NCBI GenBank assembly: GCA_000310025.1
Contig: FN648905.1
Location: 301,404-365,403 of the forward strand
Length of the DNA: 64,000 nt
Source: Ectocarpus siliculosus
Lineage: Eukaryota; Sar; Phaeophyceae; Ectocarpales; Ectocarpaceae
Reading direction: 5' to 3'
Shown here: piece by piece, positions 31,210 through 44,011 of the stretch
How the letters are laid out: every line of letters begins with the position of its first letter
How positions within the stretch are numbered: the first letter of the stretch is position 1
Notes under the pieces: model-generated
What the model saw: the letters and a program-made list of their open reading frames with translations, nothing else
Databases searched by the model: none
What the model was told of the DNA's origin: nothing
Position numbers and translations under genes: made by a program

Positions 31210-31615
31210 TCCCGTGGATACCACATTGAGATGTGAGGTCGCAAGTTCAGAGGTTTGGTATATAATTCTGGCATATTCATCGGACAGTGAATATATTGCG
31301 GTAGTTTCATCGGAAGATATTGTATTACAGTAAGATCCATCGGAAGATATTACAGATTGCTGTAAGATTCGGATGAAAGAATACTGTTATGAGATCCACC
31401 GGATATAAATATTGTTAGCAGCAGACGTAGAACTTGGATAGCAATAAAAGTAGATAGGCAGAGGACTATGCTCCCCCCTTCTGCCTACTTGCCTGCTTCT
31501 TCCCGGATACCTTTTCCCTGGTTTGTGCTACGCTGCGAGAGAATTAAGAAACGTGAGTGAAACTTGAGCTTTGATACCCTGCTTAACAGTGGTCGGGTCC
31601 GCCCCACACTGCCAA
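31210..31615 (-). repeat. SINE- or LTR-like dispersed repeat, copy 1
   Basis: Similar to 32655-33018. On the minus strand it begins AGGACCAGTTGGCAGTGTGG and contains GGGTATCAAAGCTCAAG (31563-31579). The latter resembles a pol III B box or an initiator-tRNA primer site. The remainder (AGAGAATTAAGAAACG, GGATACC, ATGTGAGGTC on the plus strand) is shared with copy 2 at moderate divergence. It could be a tRNA-headed SINE or a decayed LTR element end. Confidence 0.55.
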
Positions 31616-32654
31616 CTGGTCCTTATAGATTCGAATATCATAATAGTCGTCCTCGCACGAAGCAGGACAAAATGGGGTCGTCTGGAGGTAGGATGTTTTG
31701 AGAGTCCGTAAAGGCGCTGTTTTAGGAGGTCGAAGGCCAGAAACGTTGTTTAGGGAGGTGCCCACACACCGTGCGCGGTCGTTGGAGGCTCTGGAACGCG
31801 GTTGGAAGCGGTTTCGCGAGTGTACTTGTGCGCGCCCCGCCCCGTAGTCCTGGTGACCCCTTTCTGTCCCTAAAAATGGGGGGTCGACCCCGTTTTGTCA
31901 CTTTCCCTTCATTTTTACCTCACATACAAGCTGGTTCACGGAAATAGTTAAAACTTATTCCACAACTCGTCCCAAACGCAGCACAAGCTCAATTTTTTGG
32001 CAGCTTACCGCCGGTGGATATTGACCGTGGGACGTTGTGTGAATTCGTTGCGGAGATATGGTCGTTTTGCAGCTCTCATCGAGGTTGGTCCATGGCACAA
32101 TGGGGTTATCTATTCGAGAACATGGGGGGAGTATGATTTTTTGCAGAGGAGGGGGTCGAACATGACAGTATGGGGTCTTATTTGGACAAGTTTTGTAGCG
32201 GCCGTAAATGCACTACTTTTGCCGGTCGAAGGCCGAAAAATCTGTTTGAGGAGGTTCCCACACGCGCTGCGCGGTGGGAGAAGGTGGCGGAACGAAATTT
32301 CTGAGGGTTTCGGGGCTGCACGTGAGAGCGCGATCTTTTGCAGAAAAGTTATTCCTGCCAAACCCCTGAACGTCCCCATTTTGTCCGGATTAAAGAGAAA
32401 AGAACACAGAGATGTTGCGGTATATTTACAGAGCTTGGATATTCTTGTTTCATATAGCGTTACTAAACCCACTGATCAAGTGATGATATACCGTTGTTGT
32501 TGTTGTTCTTGTTGTCCTCACATTAGAAATCATCCCGGTTTCTCTATCCAGTACCTCCTTCTCTCCCAATCTCTTCGTACTAGTCCCAACACTTGAAGCG
32601 GACAGTTCTCGTGGTCACAGGCAAGCTTACCAAATGAAAGGTATACAGTAAATC

Positions 32655-33018
32655 GTGGAAATCATCTTTAGATGTGAGGTCACTTGAGAAATTTGGAATA
32701 TAATGCTGAGGCGATGCATCCGACAGACGATATATTTGTGGAAGATTTCGGACAGAAATTTTGATTCTGGAGGCTCCTTCAAGATAATACGATTGGTGAC
32801 AGACGTAAAACATTTGGTAGCGACAATACTGAAAGCGCGCGGGTGAGTGCCCCCTTGTTCACTTGCCCTGCTTCCCCTGCTTTCGGATACCCTTTCCCCT
32901 TGCATGCGTGCATGTGCCTACGCTGCGAGAGAATGAAGAAAAGTGGGTGAACCTTGAGCCTTGATACCATGCTTGCAACAGTGGTCGGGTGCGCCCTACA
33001 CTGCCAACTGGTCCTATT
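32655..33018 (-). repeat. SINE- or LTR-like dispersed repeat, copy 2
   Basis: The second copy of the 31210 repeat. The minus strand reads TGGTATCAAGGCTCAAGG at 32969-32952, close to the TGGTATCA primer-site motif complementary to initiator tRNA-Met. Similarity to copy 1 ends abruptly after CAACTGGTCCT on the plus strand near 33014. Confidence 0.55.
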
Positions 33019-36000
33019 AATTACCTGAGTATTCATTGTTTCTGAGCGTCCGCACTGGTATGCCCTTGTGTGTGCTTAGGAGCAAGTACGGTTGGTGTAC
33101 TGGGTGTATTGGCTCACTCGCAGAGGGAAGAAGGGGGAAGAGAGAGAGTGATAACGCACAGTTCTGGAAAAACGGTGCCCCGTGACTGATCTCTCTGAAT
33201 ATACCCCTCTCGATACTCCTGTACGAAACAGGAACCTCTACTCGGAATCCATATCTATGCACTCACACGAACACCCTCCCTGGTTTTTTACTCCAGTGAA
33301 AAACCCCTCGTGTGATACAAGAGAACTTCTTCCAGAAATTCGTGAAAATAAACCCCTAAACAAATCTGAGCGAAAACCCGGCCACTGGATCAAAACACCT
33401 CACGAAACCTCATCACTCATCAACGCCGTTCCTACCGCGACAAGATTCCAACGGCTGACTTGCTCAAGACATAGAATTATTCTTTCCGTGAAAAACACGA
33501 CCAAATTCCGTGCACAAGAGTTCAAATAATAAACCCAAGACTGACAGCGTCCAACATCATCAAATCCTGCTATCTCCTCCGCCAATTGACGCACCCTGCA
33601 GCATCGACGATAGTCGCGTCATCATCGCATTCATCCGCTGGTTGATGGCTACGTCCATGCGGTCTTCGAGCCGCTGTTCCAAGTCTTCCATGTCGCTGAC
33701 ATCACCCCCAGCGGGATTGACACCGCCGCTGCTGCTCATCGCTAGAGTCTTCCTCCCGTAGTCGTCGAATAGTCGAAGAGCAAAACAGAAAACATGAAAG
33801 TCTGTTCCACGAGCTGTTGAAAATCCCCAGCGGAAATGTCTTTGAGAAAACCCAATCGGCCCAGATGAGGTGTGTGTGCATGCACGCAGACGAAAATAGT
33901 ACGAGCAAAATATAATTTAAAAGAGAATAATATTTCGGAGGACGACAAAAAGATCCACCAAAAGCGAGAGAGATGAAGAGAAACTTACCCACAATACAAA
34001 CGAGAGAAAGAGTGCGAGACAGCATAGAAAATCCAGGACCTCAATCCCCGGCGGAAGGTGTGTGAAGTTTTACGAGGAGAAAAGCAAAAGATAAACAAGA
34101 CCTTATTCCACGGCGAAAGGTGTTTAAAGTTCACTGTATGAAGAAAAAAGGTCTCACTAGATGAGCATTTTTTTCAAGTGATTCAGATCATCGCGTAATC
34201 CCCGATGTCGCGCGAAAAAACTTGTTAGGCCAGCAGCTCAAACATGAACCGTGAGACTCTCGATGTTTAAGTCCACGTTTCGAAGCTGCGTTGGGTCGAA
34301 ATCTCCATTTTGATGGCACTCAAACCTACATGTGTGCTTTCTACGTTCCTGTCAGTTGTACTGATTGTTGCACTGTATTGAATCTCAAGCGAACACTGCT
34401 TTGAAAGAAAATTTATGATATGTTCGGTATTCTTCATGAAACACATTGAAATAAAATATGCTTGCTTTTACGCGGCGTAGAAATCTGGCCTTTGCCTATT
34501 TATTACCTGTCAGTTCTCCAATCAGCGAATAGTCGCGCAGGATGGAGAACGTATACTCGTCACCGTAACACAGCTGAATACCGCGTCCTGCCGCTCTTCC
34601 TTTCACCTCGTGCGTCTTTTTCTGCCGTGCAATCTGCAGAGCGACCTTCCCCGCAAACAGGAGCAGCAGCAGCAGAGCAGCAGCAGCAGCAGCAGCGAAA
34701 ACATTCGTAACAATTGGTGCTCCTTTACATCGGTGAAATGTGGCAAGTCTGAATTAATACCTCGTGCAGAAATTCCAATCGTTTACTCGAATTATCATAC
34801 GTTCAGGAGTGGATGTCTCAATTGATCCGGATGCAGTGTTTGTTGGCGGCTGGGGCTTTGCAAGTTTCCTCTTAAAAATGGCGGTGTGTCTGAGTGTGGA
34901 TGGACACCCCCCCTGGACATACGATGCGCTGAAGCCGTGGTACAAGCACACTCGAGCGTAAATAAACATGAATAGCACCAATCCAATCGACTTCTGTCTG
35001 AACATGCCGCATGTTAGACCCTTGATTTGAATGTTGAGAATGAGGGGGGTGGGGGGTGAATTTGCTGTCGAATTACGCTGACCGTGCACGAGCAATGAAC
35101 AATTGCAACGAAAAAATTGTATTCGTCACTAAATGCCCTCACGGTTAATGTGAATGTGAATGTACGGTGTCCAAGCAGCAATATACGGCCAAAAAGTGAC
35201 GAAGAATGGTTTGAATCCGTGTTCAAGCTTCCTCCATAATGTACTCGGTTGCTTATGATGTCGTCGGTAAATAACCTTCAACGATTGCCTTACATTCGCG
35301 ACCTTGAAAACTGGATATCGCGAAGTAGTTTCGATACTGCCCGTAATCGATACTTCGAAGGACGTATACTTGTTTAAAATTGTAGACATTCAGCTCGCTT
35401 TTCCACTCTCGAATTTGTGTGGCTGACGACATCGCCGCGGCAGAAACAGCCGTCTGTGGTTATGGTTGAGAGTAATACATTCACGCCCAGCTTCATCCTT
35501 GTTTCCTGCGCGGGACAAACCAGGAAGGCTCGCGTTGTACACGAACGTCATCGACACCGGCACATCCTTCTTTGGACCATCCTCATCGCTGGGATTCTCG
35601 CCTGTAAGTTAATGCCGGGCATGGTTGTTGATGAGTGGTGGATGGATGAACTCATGTGCGCTGCTTGTACAATTTTTATTTTAAATGCGAAGAAGGGCAC
35701 ATGATTAGCTTGTTTTTCGTGTTGTGTGCATATTTCGGAGAATCGGTTCGGTGCGCAAGCAGCTGTTTTGAGCCCTTTCCGGTTCAATGGAGACGCGGCT
35801 CGAATATTTACGATGAGTCGGTACCACGAAGCGAAGCAGAACAGGAAACCGCGGGTTGGGTGGCTTTTGTGTATGCAATAAAATTAGTGACAAGAAAGAT
35901 GTGTGACCAAGGGAATAAAATGTTCTTCAAATTTTTGTCGTGCTCTCTCAAAGGCTTCTGACGTTCACGCGTGAGTTTGAGTCTCGGTGCAGCCACGCGA

Positions 36001-37679
36001 TCTGGGATTTTCCCTCTCAGTACACTTGAAAACGGAGGCGATTAATTCGTGAGTAGCCACAACATCGAGTGAAATGTCCACGAGTGAAAGGGATGGCTGG
36101 ACCCCTTCTCTCGATAAAACCAAAGTCAGCACCGCAGAAGGAAGTGAAGAACAAAAACAATATTCCTACATATGTAGGCTTCCTCCTGTCTGTGTGACCC
36201 CGTCTGGAGCGTCTACATGCCCTGGATGGCGCAGAGTGATCCAGGCTATATGGGATGATAACCATCGAACACAGACGCACGCTCTCTAAAGTCCAGCATA
36301 TTTCCACCCTCCTCATGAATTCCGATGGAGCTGCGCTATATTCCGGAATCCGTTCTTCTCCTAGTGAGATACGGTAATCTTAACCCATCCCCGGTTCGAA
36401 ACCGAACTTGGTCGAAAAAAGAAATGTATCGCTTTCACATAAATATTTGAAAGAGGATGTGAAAGCGGAGTACTGTGATACATCGGATGTTTACTTGGTA
36501 TGTTGAGCATGGAATGTCAGTCAAGACATCGAGGGCAGTAGGAGAAAATTGCGGACTCTTGATCAAGCATATGTCGAATGCGAATGGATCAGGCAGGTGT
36601 GGAATAAGGAATGTTTGCATGATTTCTGTGTGATGTTCAATCTGCCATTGTCGGAGGGTAAGCAATAATAGTAGTAAGAGGTGATCGCGCTCGTATCTGA
36701 AACACCTGGATGCACGTGCATTGTGACTACAGATATAATTTCTTTGCAATTTTGAAACGCACGAGAAACTAGTTGAGGTTTCAAAGGTTTGGACACGTTT
36801 CGATCCCTTTGAGTTGAATGTAGGAAAATCTTCCAAGGTTGTCATACAATAACAGGTGTGTCTTGTGATGCAAACATGAAATCAGCAGTCAATGATATGA
36901 CCTGAAACCGATTTTTCAAAGGTCGATGTGCCCGGTGCGATGGCTTCAAAATCGCAGAAAACCAACTTGGTGTTGCGACCACGAAGCCACAACACAGCCG
37001 CAAAAAGGCCAGTCATGGTAATTCAACCGATGCCCGTGAAGGGCGCACGACCTCCGAAATAATGCATTATAAATGCCAGACGTTGGCCTCAATCAGGCAG
37101 GCTCGTAGACCCTGGTCTCTCATCGTTGAGAATCCGGCAAGGAAATCTTGATGGGCTGCTCCTGTCTGCATGAAACAGCGCAGTTATTAACACAGCATTG
37201 CACGTCCATGTCTGTCTATAACTGAATTACAGGAGATTCCGCTCAAAACAGAGCATGCGGTGCTCTGCGCTGGATTTAAGCTTCATCCGGGCGCATCGAA
37301 TGTATGTCAAAACCGTGGAAGTAAAGATATGTCCGATTGATCTTTGTGTTTTAAGACCAGTGTTTACGGGAAAAAATCTTTAAGCAACATGTTAAAAGTT
37401 TGACCAAGATCTTTTTGTCCGCTTCCTATGGGAGCAAATGTTCGAACATTTGGTCATCTGGAAGTTCATCAAAAACTTGCCCGGAGGCGGCGGGATTTTT
37501 TGGCTGGCCGACTCGCGTAATCACAACCGACAATAGGCCCTGAATACTGAACATGACGAGACCGTAAACAGCTACGGACAACCCTAGAGTGTTCGTGTCA
37601 ACAGATTAGCTGCTGTTTTGGGGCAGGAGCTCGTTGGTTGCGCGAAGAAAAATATTTGGGCAGGGTGTTTCACCAACGC

Positions 37680-38190
37680 CCGAAAACAGCTGGTTTCCGC
37701 TTTCGAACAGCAAAAAATCCGCCGGTTGCGAGGACAGCACACCGCAACGCGGTCTAGCTCTCGCCCGCTAGACTACGTTTTCAAGTTCCAATTTCTTGGC
37801 TGCCACCTCCACAACCGTATCTCACCCGGGTGGGCATGGCTCGGCAATGGGCGCACTTCGATCGGCAGCAAAGTGAATCGCCGTGTACACGAGTGTGCTG
37901 TGTGTTATGTTTTTTTGACCGGTCAACAAGTAGTCTGTGGTCAAGTGAAAAAAAGACCGAATATTTGCACGTTTGGCTTTTTTCAGTACCCAACGATGCG
38001 ATTTGCTGCCGATCGCAGACGCCTAATGCAAAGTCATGCCCACCCGGACGAGATACGTCGGTGGAGGTGGTAGCCAAGAAGTTGGAACTTGAAAACGTAG
38101 TCTGGCGGGCGAGAGCTAGACCGCGTTGCGGTGTCGTCTGTCGCGCGGCGAATTTTGGCCGTTGGGGCTTGAAAAGCTCAAGTTCCACCG
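37680..38190. mobile_element. Hairpin MITE, ~500 bp
   Basis: The two halves are imperfect reverse complements about a centre near 37935. CCGCAACGCGGTCTAGCTCT pairs with AGAGCTAGACCGCGTTGCGG, TTTCAAGTTCC with GGAACTTGAAA, and GATCGGCAGCAAA with TTTGCTGCCGATC. Overlapping frames on both strands are by-products of the palindrome. No coding capacity was recognised. Confidence 0.8.
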
Positions 38191-38404
38191 CCTTGCGAAT
38201 CATTCGATCAAAACCAGATTTTTTCCCCACAGTGGCGGGCACATTATCTTCGATTGCCGAATGTTCGCAGCACAATCTTGGGCCAAACCCGCGACATATT
38301 TTTCTGAGATTTTTTTTGCCATAAACATCGGTCTAAACCGCATGGAATCTGTTCACTCTTCGTGAAATCAATAGTATTTAATTGGGCAAACGGCGTATCA
38401 GAGT

Positions 38405-38520
38405 ATACCCTGGTCGAACCACGACACAAGAGAGTACCCTTTATATACAGACATTGCGCGCACGCATCTGATAAGCCAGCGCCACAGTTTACCCCTTGCC
38501 GGCGTGGTTCGACCAGGATC
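38405..38520. repeat. Short inverted repeat with tRNA-like ends
   Basis: CCTGGTCGAACCACG near 38408 is mirrored by CGTGGTTCGACCAGG near 38503, about 80 bases apart. GGTTCGACC resembles a T-loop/B-box. It could be a very small MITE or a tRNA-derived fragment; no complete tRNA folds here by eye. Confidence 0.45.
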
Positions 38521-39432
38521 AATACCTTCCTGCGTCATTGTCCGTCGCAAATTGCACCCTGCTGCTCCGGACCTGTGCCCTGATCAGGAGGGAAATCGCC
38601 GCATGTAAGACTCTTCCACTCGATAATATCTCCGTATCCGAAGCTCTCGCAGCACCCAAAAATCATCTTATTCTTCCTCTGACCACGTAACACCGCAACT
38701 AACCAATACAAACACCCCGCGTTCTCGGTGACACACATGGGATAATCAAAGTCGGGGACGCAGCAGGAAAGACCGACGTGAGCTGTGCCAGTATGATCCG
38801 GCGTCACGGCCTTAGCAGTCGGTTCCCAAGATCGTGTTTTTATCTATTGTAACGCCGCAATACAAGTGTTGCTGTTGCTGGTACTGCTGCTGTCGTTTTC
38901 AGCTCAGCTCTGTCCCATGGTCGAAACGGCCGAATGACAAGCAAGCCGAATGATGGAAGTCCGCGGTTGGTTTTGGGTTTTCATCATCACCAGAATCACG
39001 GCCTTGTTAAATGCTCAAGACCCAACGGATGCCCCCCCCTCTTCCTGGGAGCCGCGTTGTGTGTGGTGTGTGTGGAGAGGAGGCTTGGGCATGACGCATG
39101 TGGCGGTGGTGAGGTCATGCCGCTCTCTCTCTAGCGTAGGTCTTTACTGCTGTGTCTCCAACGTCTGTTATCCCATGTGTGTCATTGGGAACGCGGGGTG
39201 CTTGTTCTGGTTTGTTTTATCGTGTTGCGTCATATCCACATACAACCTAACCAACTTTCTGTAGCGCCACCTTTATGTATTCTCGTGACCTTACGACTCT
39301 GTATGTTGTTCGACCAGACACTTCCAATAGAGGTAAGGAAAATTAGCTCAAGCCTGAGGGCGCGCCGCAGGCCTCCGTTCGACGCCTGAGAGCGAAGCGG
39401 CGGGATCACGCCCACTCTCAAGTCGACACGTT

Positions 39433-39638
39433 TAGCGTCGAGTGTTCGCGCGCGACGCCGGGGCCGCCGCTCGACCTCCCGCTCCGCGGAGCCCTCCGGG
39501 AGCCCCGTCTCAGCGAGACGCCGCCGCTCGGGGCTCCGGGCGTCCAGCGATGGGCGAGCTGCACGCGCCGGCGGGACGGCTCAAAACCACGTCGTCGCAA
39601 TTTTTCTCTCCACCTCGGGCCCCTCCGCTCGGGACTGT
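39433..39638 (-). repeat. GC-rich ~205-bp module, copy 3
   Basis: The reverse-complement partner of the 30007 module at the inner end of the right arm, ending GGGACTGTCGCTCC on the plus strand. Confidence 0.85.
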
Positions 39639-41461
39639 CGCTCCAATGTAAGAATCAGCGATCCGATTGGTGGCTAACGTCTTTCCGTGTTTTTGAGAAC
39701 TTGAAGTGACGTGTGAGGTGTGTTGTTGCTGTTGTTGTGCATTGTGCGCATCTGTACATGTATGCACTGGATGTGGTAATACTGTTGTTGCGTGACCGAT
39801 TTAGGCATGGCGCGTTGAGAGATGCAACTTTGCTGTGAGTGGTGTTGCCGGCATTTTTTTCTGCAGCTGCGCGATGCTGCTGGGATTGCGCGTGCGGCAA
39901 GCTGTTGACCTCAAAGAATACAGACGGACGTGTGTTCTTTCATTCTTCACCATGCTGTCGGTATTTTTTGATATCTTCAACCTATCTCGGAACATGAATT
40001 TTGAAGAAGAAATGACAACCGCGTGCACGTGACGCACGTTACTGCATGCATGTATCGCGGATCGTGTACGTATACATGTATCTATAGCAGGTAACCTACA
40101 CATACATACATGCATTACATCCCCATGTTCATACGTTTCGTGCACTTACTTTAGCGATGGTGCATGAGGAGTGTGTTTGGTGGACTGTTTACTTTACCAC
40201 CTGCACGTGCGGTGCGGTGCGGTCCGGAAATAAATGACAACTTGCAACATTCATTGTGACAGAAAAAACTGGCTCTCGGAACTCGGAACACATCACATGC
40301 ATCTCGCTCATGTTTGTTTCTCATGATCAGCTGTGTGTGCTGGATCCTGCGGTATGTATGTATGTGGTCCGGAGGACGACAGACACCGGGTGTGTGGTGT
40401 GTGTGTAGTGTGCGAACATTAAACTTTCCGGACGGAGCTGATCTAGACTGACTGCTGTATGTTGCTGTATTTTATGTAGTCTCACGGCTGTATATAGCTA
40501 TGGTACAAGCCACACTTGCACACACAGACAGACAGGTCAAAGCGCACGCCACGCGCACCCAAAGTAGTAGCAGCAATAGCAAGGCAAACAAGTAAGTACA
40601 GTTTTCTTCTTCTGTTGCTATACAGTATCTATCTGTCTTTCATCCGGAGAGTAGCGTAGACTCCCCCGTGACACTCGGTCACAGGGTCCCAGATTGTTTA
40701 CTACTGTAGAAAATGCGCGTTGTGTGTTTCGTGTTTCCACCGCACTGAGACTGACGTCTTCATTGGTCAGCCGGATAGCGCGGTCAGATGCTTGCTTACA
40801 GCACGGGCCCGCAATTAAGAAACATTCCACGAAAAAACAAAGGCTCAACTTTTTAGTAAAATCAAGTAAAAAGGGCTATAAGAAACACAGCTCAATCTCG
40901 GCCACAACATAATAAGAAACGTCCTAACAAGAAACAAACATGATCGTGCGATACCCCCAATACATGAGAAACAAGGGTTGCTGGGGGAGCGTATCCAATA
41001 TGAAACGTTCCACTGCTGCTCCTCCCGTGCTCCCACGCCCCCCGTACCTAGCTAGCTGGACAACGTTTTTGTTTCGTAGGGGAGGGGAGTAATTGTTGGC
41101 GCTGTCCCCCCCACCTCCGCGTTATTTAGCTACCGACTCGGCGCTGCCGCGGGCTGCTTTACCCCACCCACTGCTGCATGGACGTTTGGTGTTGTTGTAT
41201 GCATCTTCTTAGCCAGAAATTAAAGAATATGAGAAATACCAGAATCAGGATGATGCGACAGCAGTCCAAAGGAATAAGTAAGAACAAATGCCTTTCTTTT
41301 AAGAAAATGGACGACTTCGGTCGGTCCTTCGACGCAGAGTAAGGGATTGAGCCTCGACCCGATCTATGTATTGTATATGTTACCGTTCGTTTCGTATGCA
41401 CATACATGCACTCTCAAACGGGGGACGAGGGGGGCGGTAGCCCCCCGCGTCCACCGATAGC

Positions 41462-41666
41462 GTCAAATGTTAGCGCGCGACGCAGGGGCCGCCGCTCGGC
41501 TTCCCGCTCCGCGAAGCCCACCGAGAGCCCTCTCTCAGCGAGACGCGGCCGCTCGGGGCTCCGAGCGTCCAGCGACGGGCGAGCTGCACGCGCCGGCGGG
41601 ATGGCTCAAAACCACGTCGTCGCACCTGCGTCTCCACCTCGGACCCCTCCCTCCGCTCGGGACTGT
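41462..41666 (-). repeat. GC-rich ~205-bp module, copy 4
   Basis: The reverse-complement partner of the 27595 module. On the plus strand it is preceded by GGGGGGCGGTAGCCCCCCGC (41426-41445), the GC palindrome that also marks the outer arm ends. Confidence 0.85.
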
Positions 41667-43739
41667 AAAGAACAAGCGATCTTGCTGGACGGAAGTGTCT
41701 TCACCACCTCAGGTCTTCTTCCTCCAACGATGCTCCTGCTACCAAGGCAGGAATCCTGTTCAACAGTACGGAAGTAGACCATCAACGCTACGAATGCTGT
41801 GTGACAAGCCTGATCTTCGTTTTTCTGTGTCTTTCGGTGTGGCATGTCTCCGGCTTCGCAACACGTATGTATTTTGTAGCCACATGTAAACTCCAGGCAC
41901 GCCGTGTCACTGCCTGACCTTTCTATCTCTTTCGTGTTTAGTTTTTTGCGCAAATTAAATGCCTCTCGGTGTCGTTCGGTTTCCCTTTGCGTACTACTAC
42001 CTATCTTCTCACGAACGATTTTTCCGCGAGTTAGACATGTAAGTAACCACGTAAATACATCATACTCAGAGTACCTTATGTTGCCACGTACCACAATTAG
42101 ACAAGCGGCTTAGACATGTATTTAGTTACGTGTAGATGCCAAGTACATTTAGAGTGCCGGCTACCACTTTCAAGATGAGTGTGTGTGTAAGTGTTCGCTA
42201 CATTTTGAGTGTACGCTAACGATTGGTTCCCAAGGGACCCGTTTGCCGTTCCCGATTGCGTCTGAACAACGCTGTCGCTCTACATTATTGATGGTAAGTT
42301 TTACATTTTCGACTTTGCATGAATACATCGCGCGGAAGAATAGTGCCGGCCTAGATTACGCCTTAGTCTGGAGTATCACATTAGACTTCATAGAGTATCA
42401 CATTCGAGTTGGGACTGTGTCGTTTCCTTCTTACCATGTAAGAGCCGTCTTCTGAGCTCTACTTCACGGTGGTGATGGTTTCAATACCGAACGCCGAGTA
42501 ATGTTTCCGGTGTACATTGCAAGTAAGTGCGAAAATCTCGCATACATATCGAGATATATATCGAGATTGTAAGACCGTAATCTAGAATATCACATTCTTT
42601 CGAGTATATACTAGAGTATCACAGTAGAGTTGCGACTGCTGTGTCGTTTCCTTTGCAACATATGATAGCCACCTTCTAAGCTCTACTTTACGGCAAAATT
42701 GTTTCACACGGTACGCCGCGTAATGCTTCCGGTCGGTGTACATCGCAAGTAAGTCCGAAAATCTCGCATATCGAGATTGTATGTACTTCACGTTGCGCCG
42801 AAGAATAGTTCCGGTCAAATCTTCAGTTTGTGGTGTTTTTTCTTTCGTGGTCCACGAGCTGCCTTCACAGCTCCACTTCTTCGGGAAGATATTGTAATTA
42901 AATCATATTCTGACCACATCAAGCACGTCCCACTTGGTATGTGTTTCAACGCCCCGACGTTTCCTTCTCGGCATAGAGCACCAGCCAAAACGAAGGACGG
43001 GGGGGGCGGTAGCCCCCCGTGTCCGGAGCCCTTATATTGTTTATTATTATTCGTTCGCCCTCGGACAATTGCAGATTGAGCACCACACAGAAAAAATACA
43101 TAGATATATAAATCATCGCATCATTGTACCGATTCTACACATGTTTGATCCAGTCGTGTTTTACAATATATGCGTATTCTACACGTGTTTGATCCATTTG
43201 TATCCTACATGTATGCTTCGTATATATGTGTTCGATTCTACACCTGCTTGATCCATTCTACATATGCTTGATCCTTAGACTATACGTTCATATATATAAG
43301 AACATCTATACATTTGTGTTGGCTGGTCGTTAGCGGTGCGGACTGTTCGGGCGTTCTTTTCTCCTTCTGCGTCCGGGACTTTGAGACTTTGAGAGCCTCT
43401 CGGGTTCTTTGCATCTTGCGACAGGCTTGCGTCTTGCACTCTCGGAGTCTTTCACGTTCTCCTCTCGGGGCGGTCGCGCTAGAACAGCGGAGACCACCTT
43501 CGTGACGTGAAACAGATCCCCGCCGACTCCCTTCGAAGCAAAGAAATGAACACAGAAACAAATTCAATGGACACAGAGAAGCGCAAGGAAGGGGGTCCAT
43601 TTTGTAGAACAACAGCTGTCGGAGGCACACGCCCAGCCGTCTGCTGTGCTGCTGTGGGAGGCATGTGCCGCCCCCCAGCTCACTCCACGTGCGCAACTGC
43701 TGTGGAGCTGGTGTGGAAACTGCTCTTTCTTCCCGAGAA

Positions 43740-44011
43740 ATGACGAACGGCCGCCGTGGTGGTCGCGCTGGTGCCTCTGCTGGCCGCGCTGCTGGTGGTT
43801 CTACTCCCGCAACCACTGGTGGTGCTGGAGCTGCGGCCGGGGCTGCACCGTCCTCCTTCAACACTCAACACCCCGCCCCAGAAGGGGAAAGGACCTTCTT
43901 CGCGGACCGACACGGTCGCGCCCGACTCGGCGACCGCCTTCGCCGAGAGGTGGACCCCAACGAAACAGTAGCGGAGCTTCTACACGAACGATTTATCCGC
44001 GACTTAGACAT
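43740..44011 (+). CDS. Putative first exon joined to an arm-repeat copy
   Basis: From ATG 43740 the frame encodes about 90 residues: an Arg/Gly/Ala-rich start (MTNGRRGGRAGASAGRAAGG), then ERTFFADRHGRARLGDRL and TVAELLHERFIRDLD, ending at a donor GTAAGT (44012). The last bases belong to the partial arm copy (43983 onward). The matching position in the right arm (42011-42031) has SHERFFRELDM before the same GTAAGT. Unspliced, the frame stops at 44013-44015 after Met. No family is recognised; it could be an exon trapped with, or belonging to, the repeat. Confidence 0.35.

Larger units (their letters stand above)
30321..39323. other. 9-kb spacer of the large inverted repeat, no coding gene recognised
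   Basis: This spacer is AT-richer than the arms. It contains two diverged copies of a ~1-kb segment (about 30940-31620 and 31990-33020), a CAG run (34662-34698), a ~500-bp hairpin element (37680-38190) and a small inverted repeat (38405-38520). Open frames (for example 30664-31200, 31997-32596 and 33182-33529) have no recognisable domain and overlap repeats. The rest, about 33040-37600 and 38520-39320, shows nothing I can name. Confidence 0.5.
39324..43033. repeat. Right arm of very large inverted repeat
   Basis: The mirror of 26279-30320. The inner end is CCAATAGAGGTAAGG and the outer end is GCGTCCGGAGCCCTT. At about 3.7 kb it is shorter than the left arm, mostly because the ~290-bp block and the telomere-like insert are missing. 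It contains two GC-rich modules on the minus strand and degenerate ~180-bp subterminal repeats (about 42280-42790) with AATCTCG...CGAGATT hairpins. Confidence 0.92.

Noticed and set aside
36380-36405. T-arm-like CCGGTTCGAAACCG
   Set aside because: No complete cloverleaf; a short palindrome is enough to explain it.
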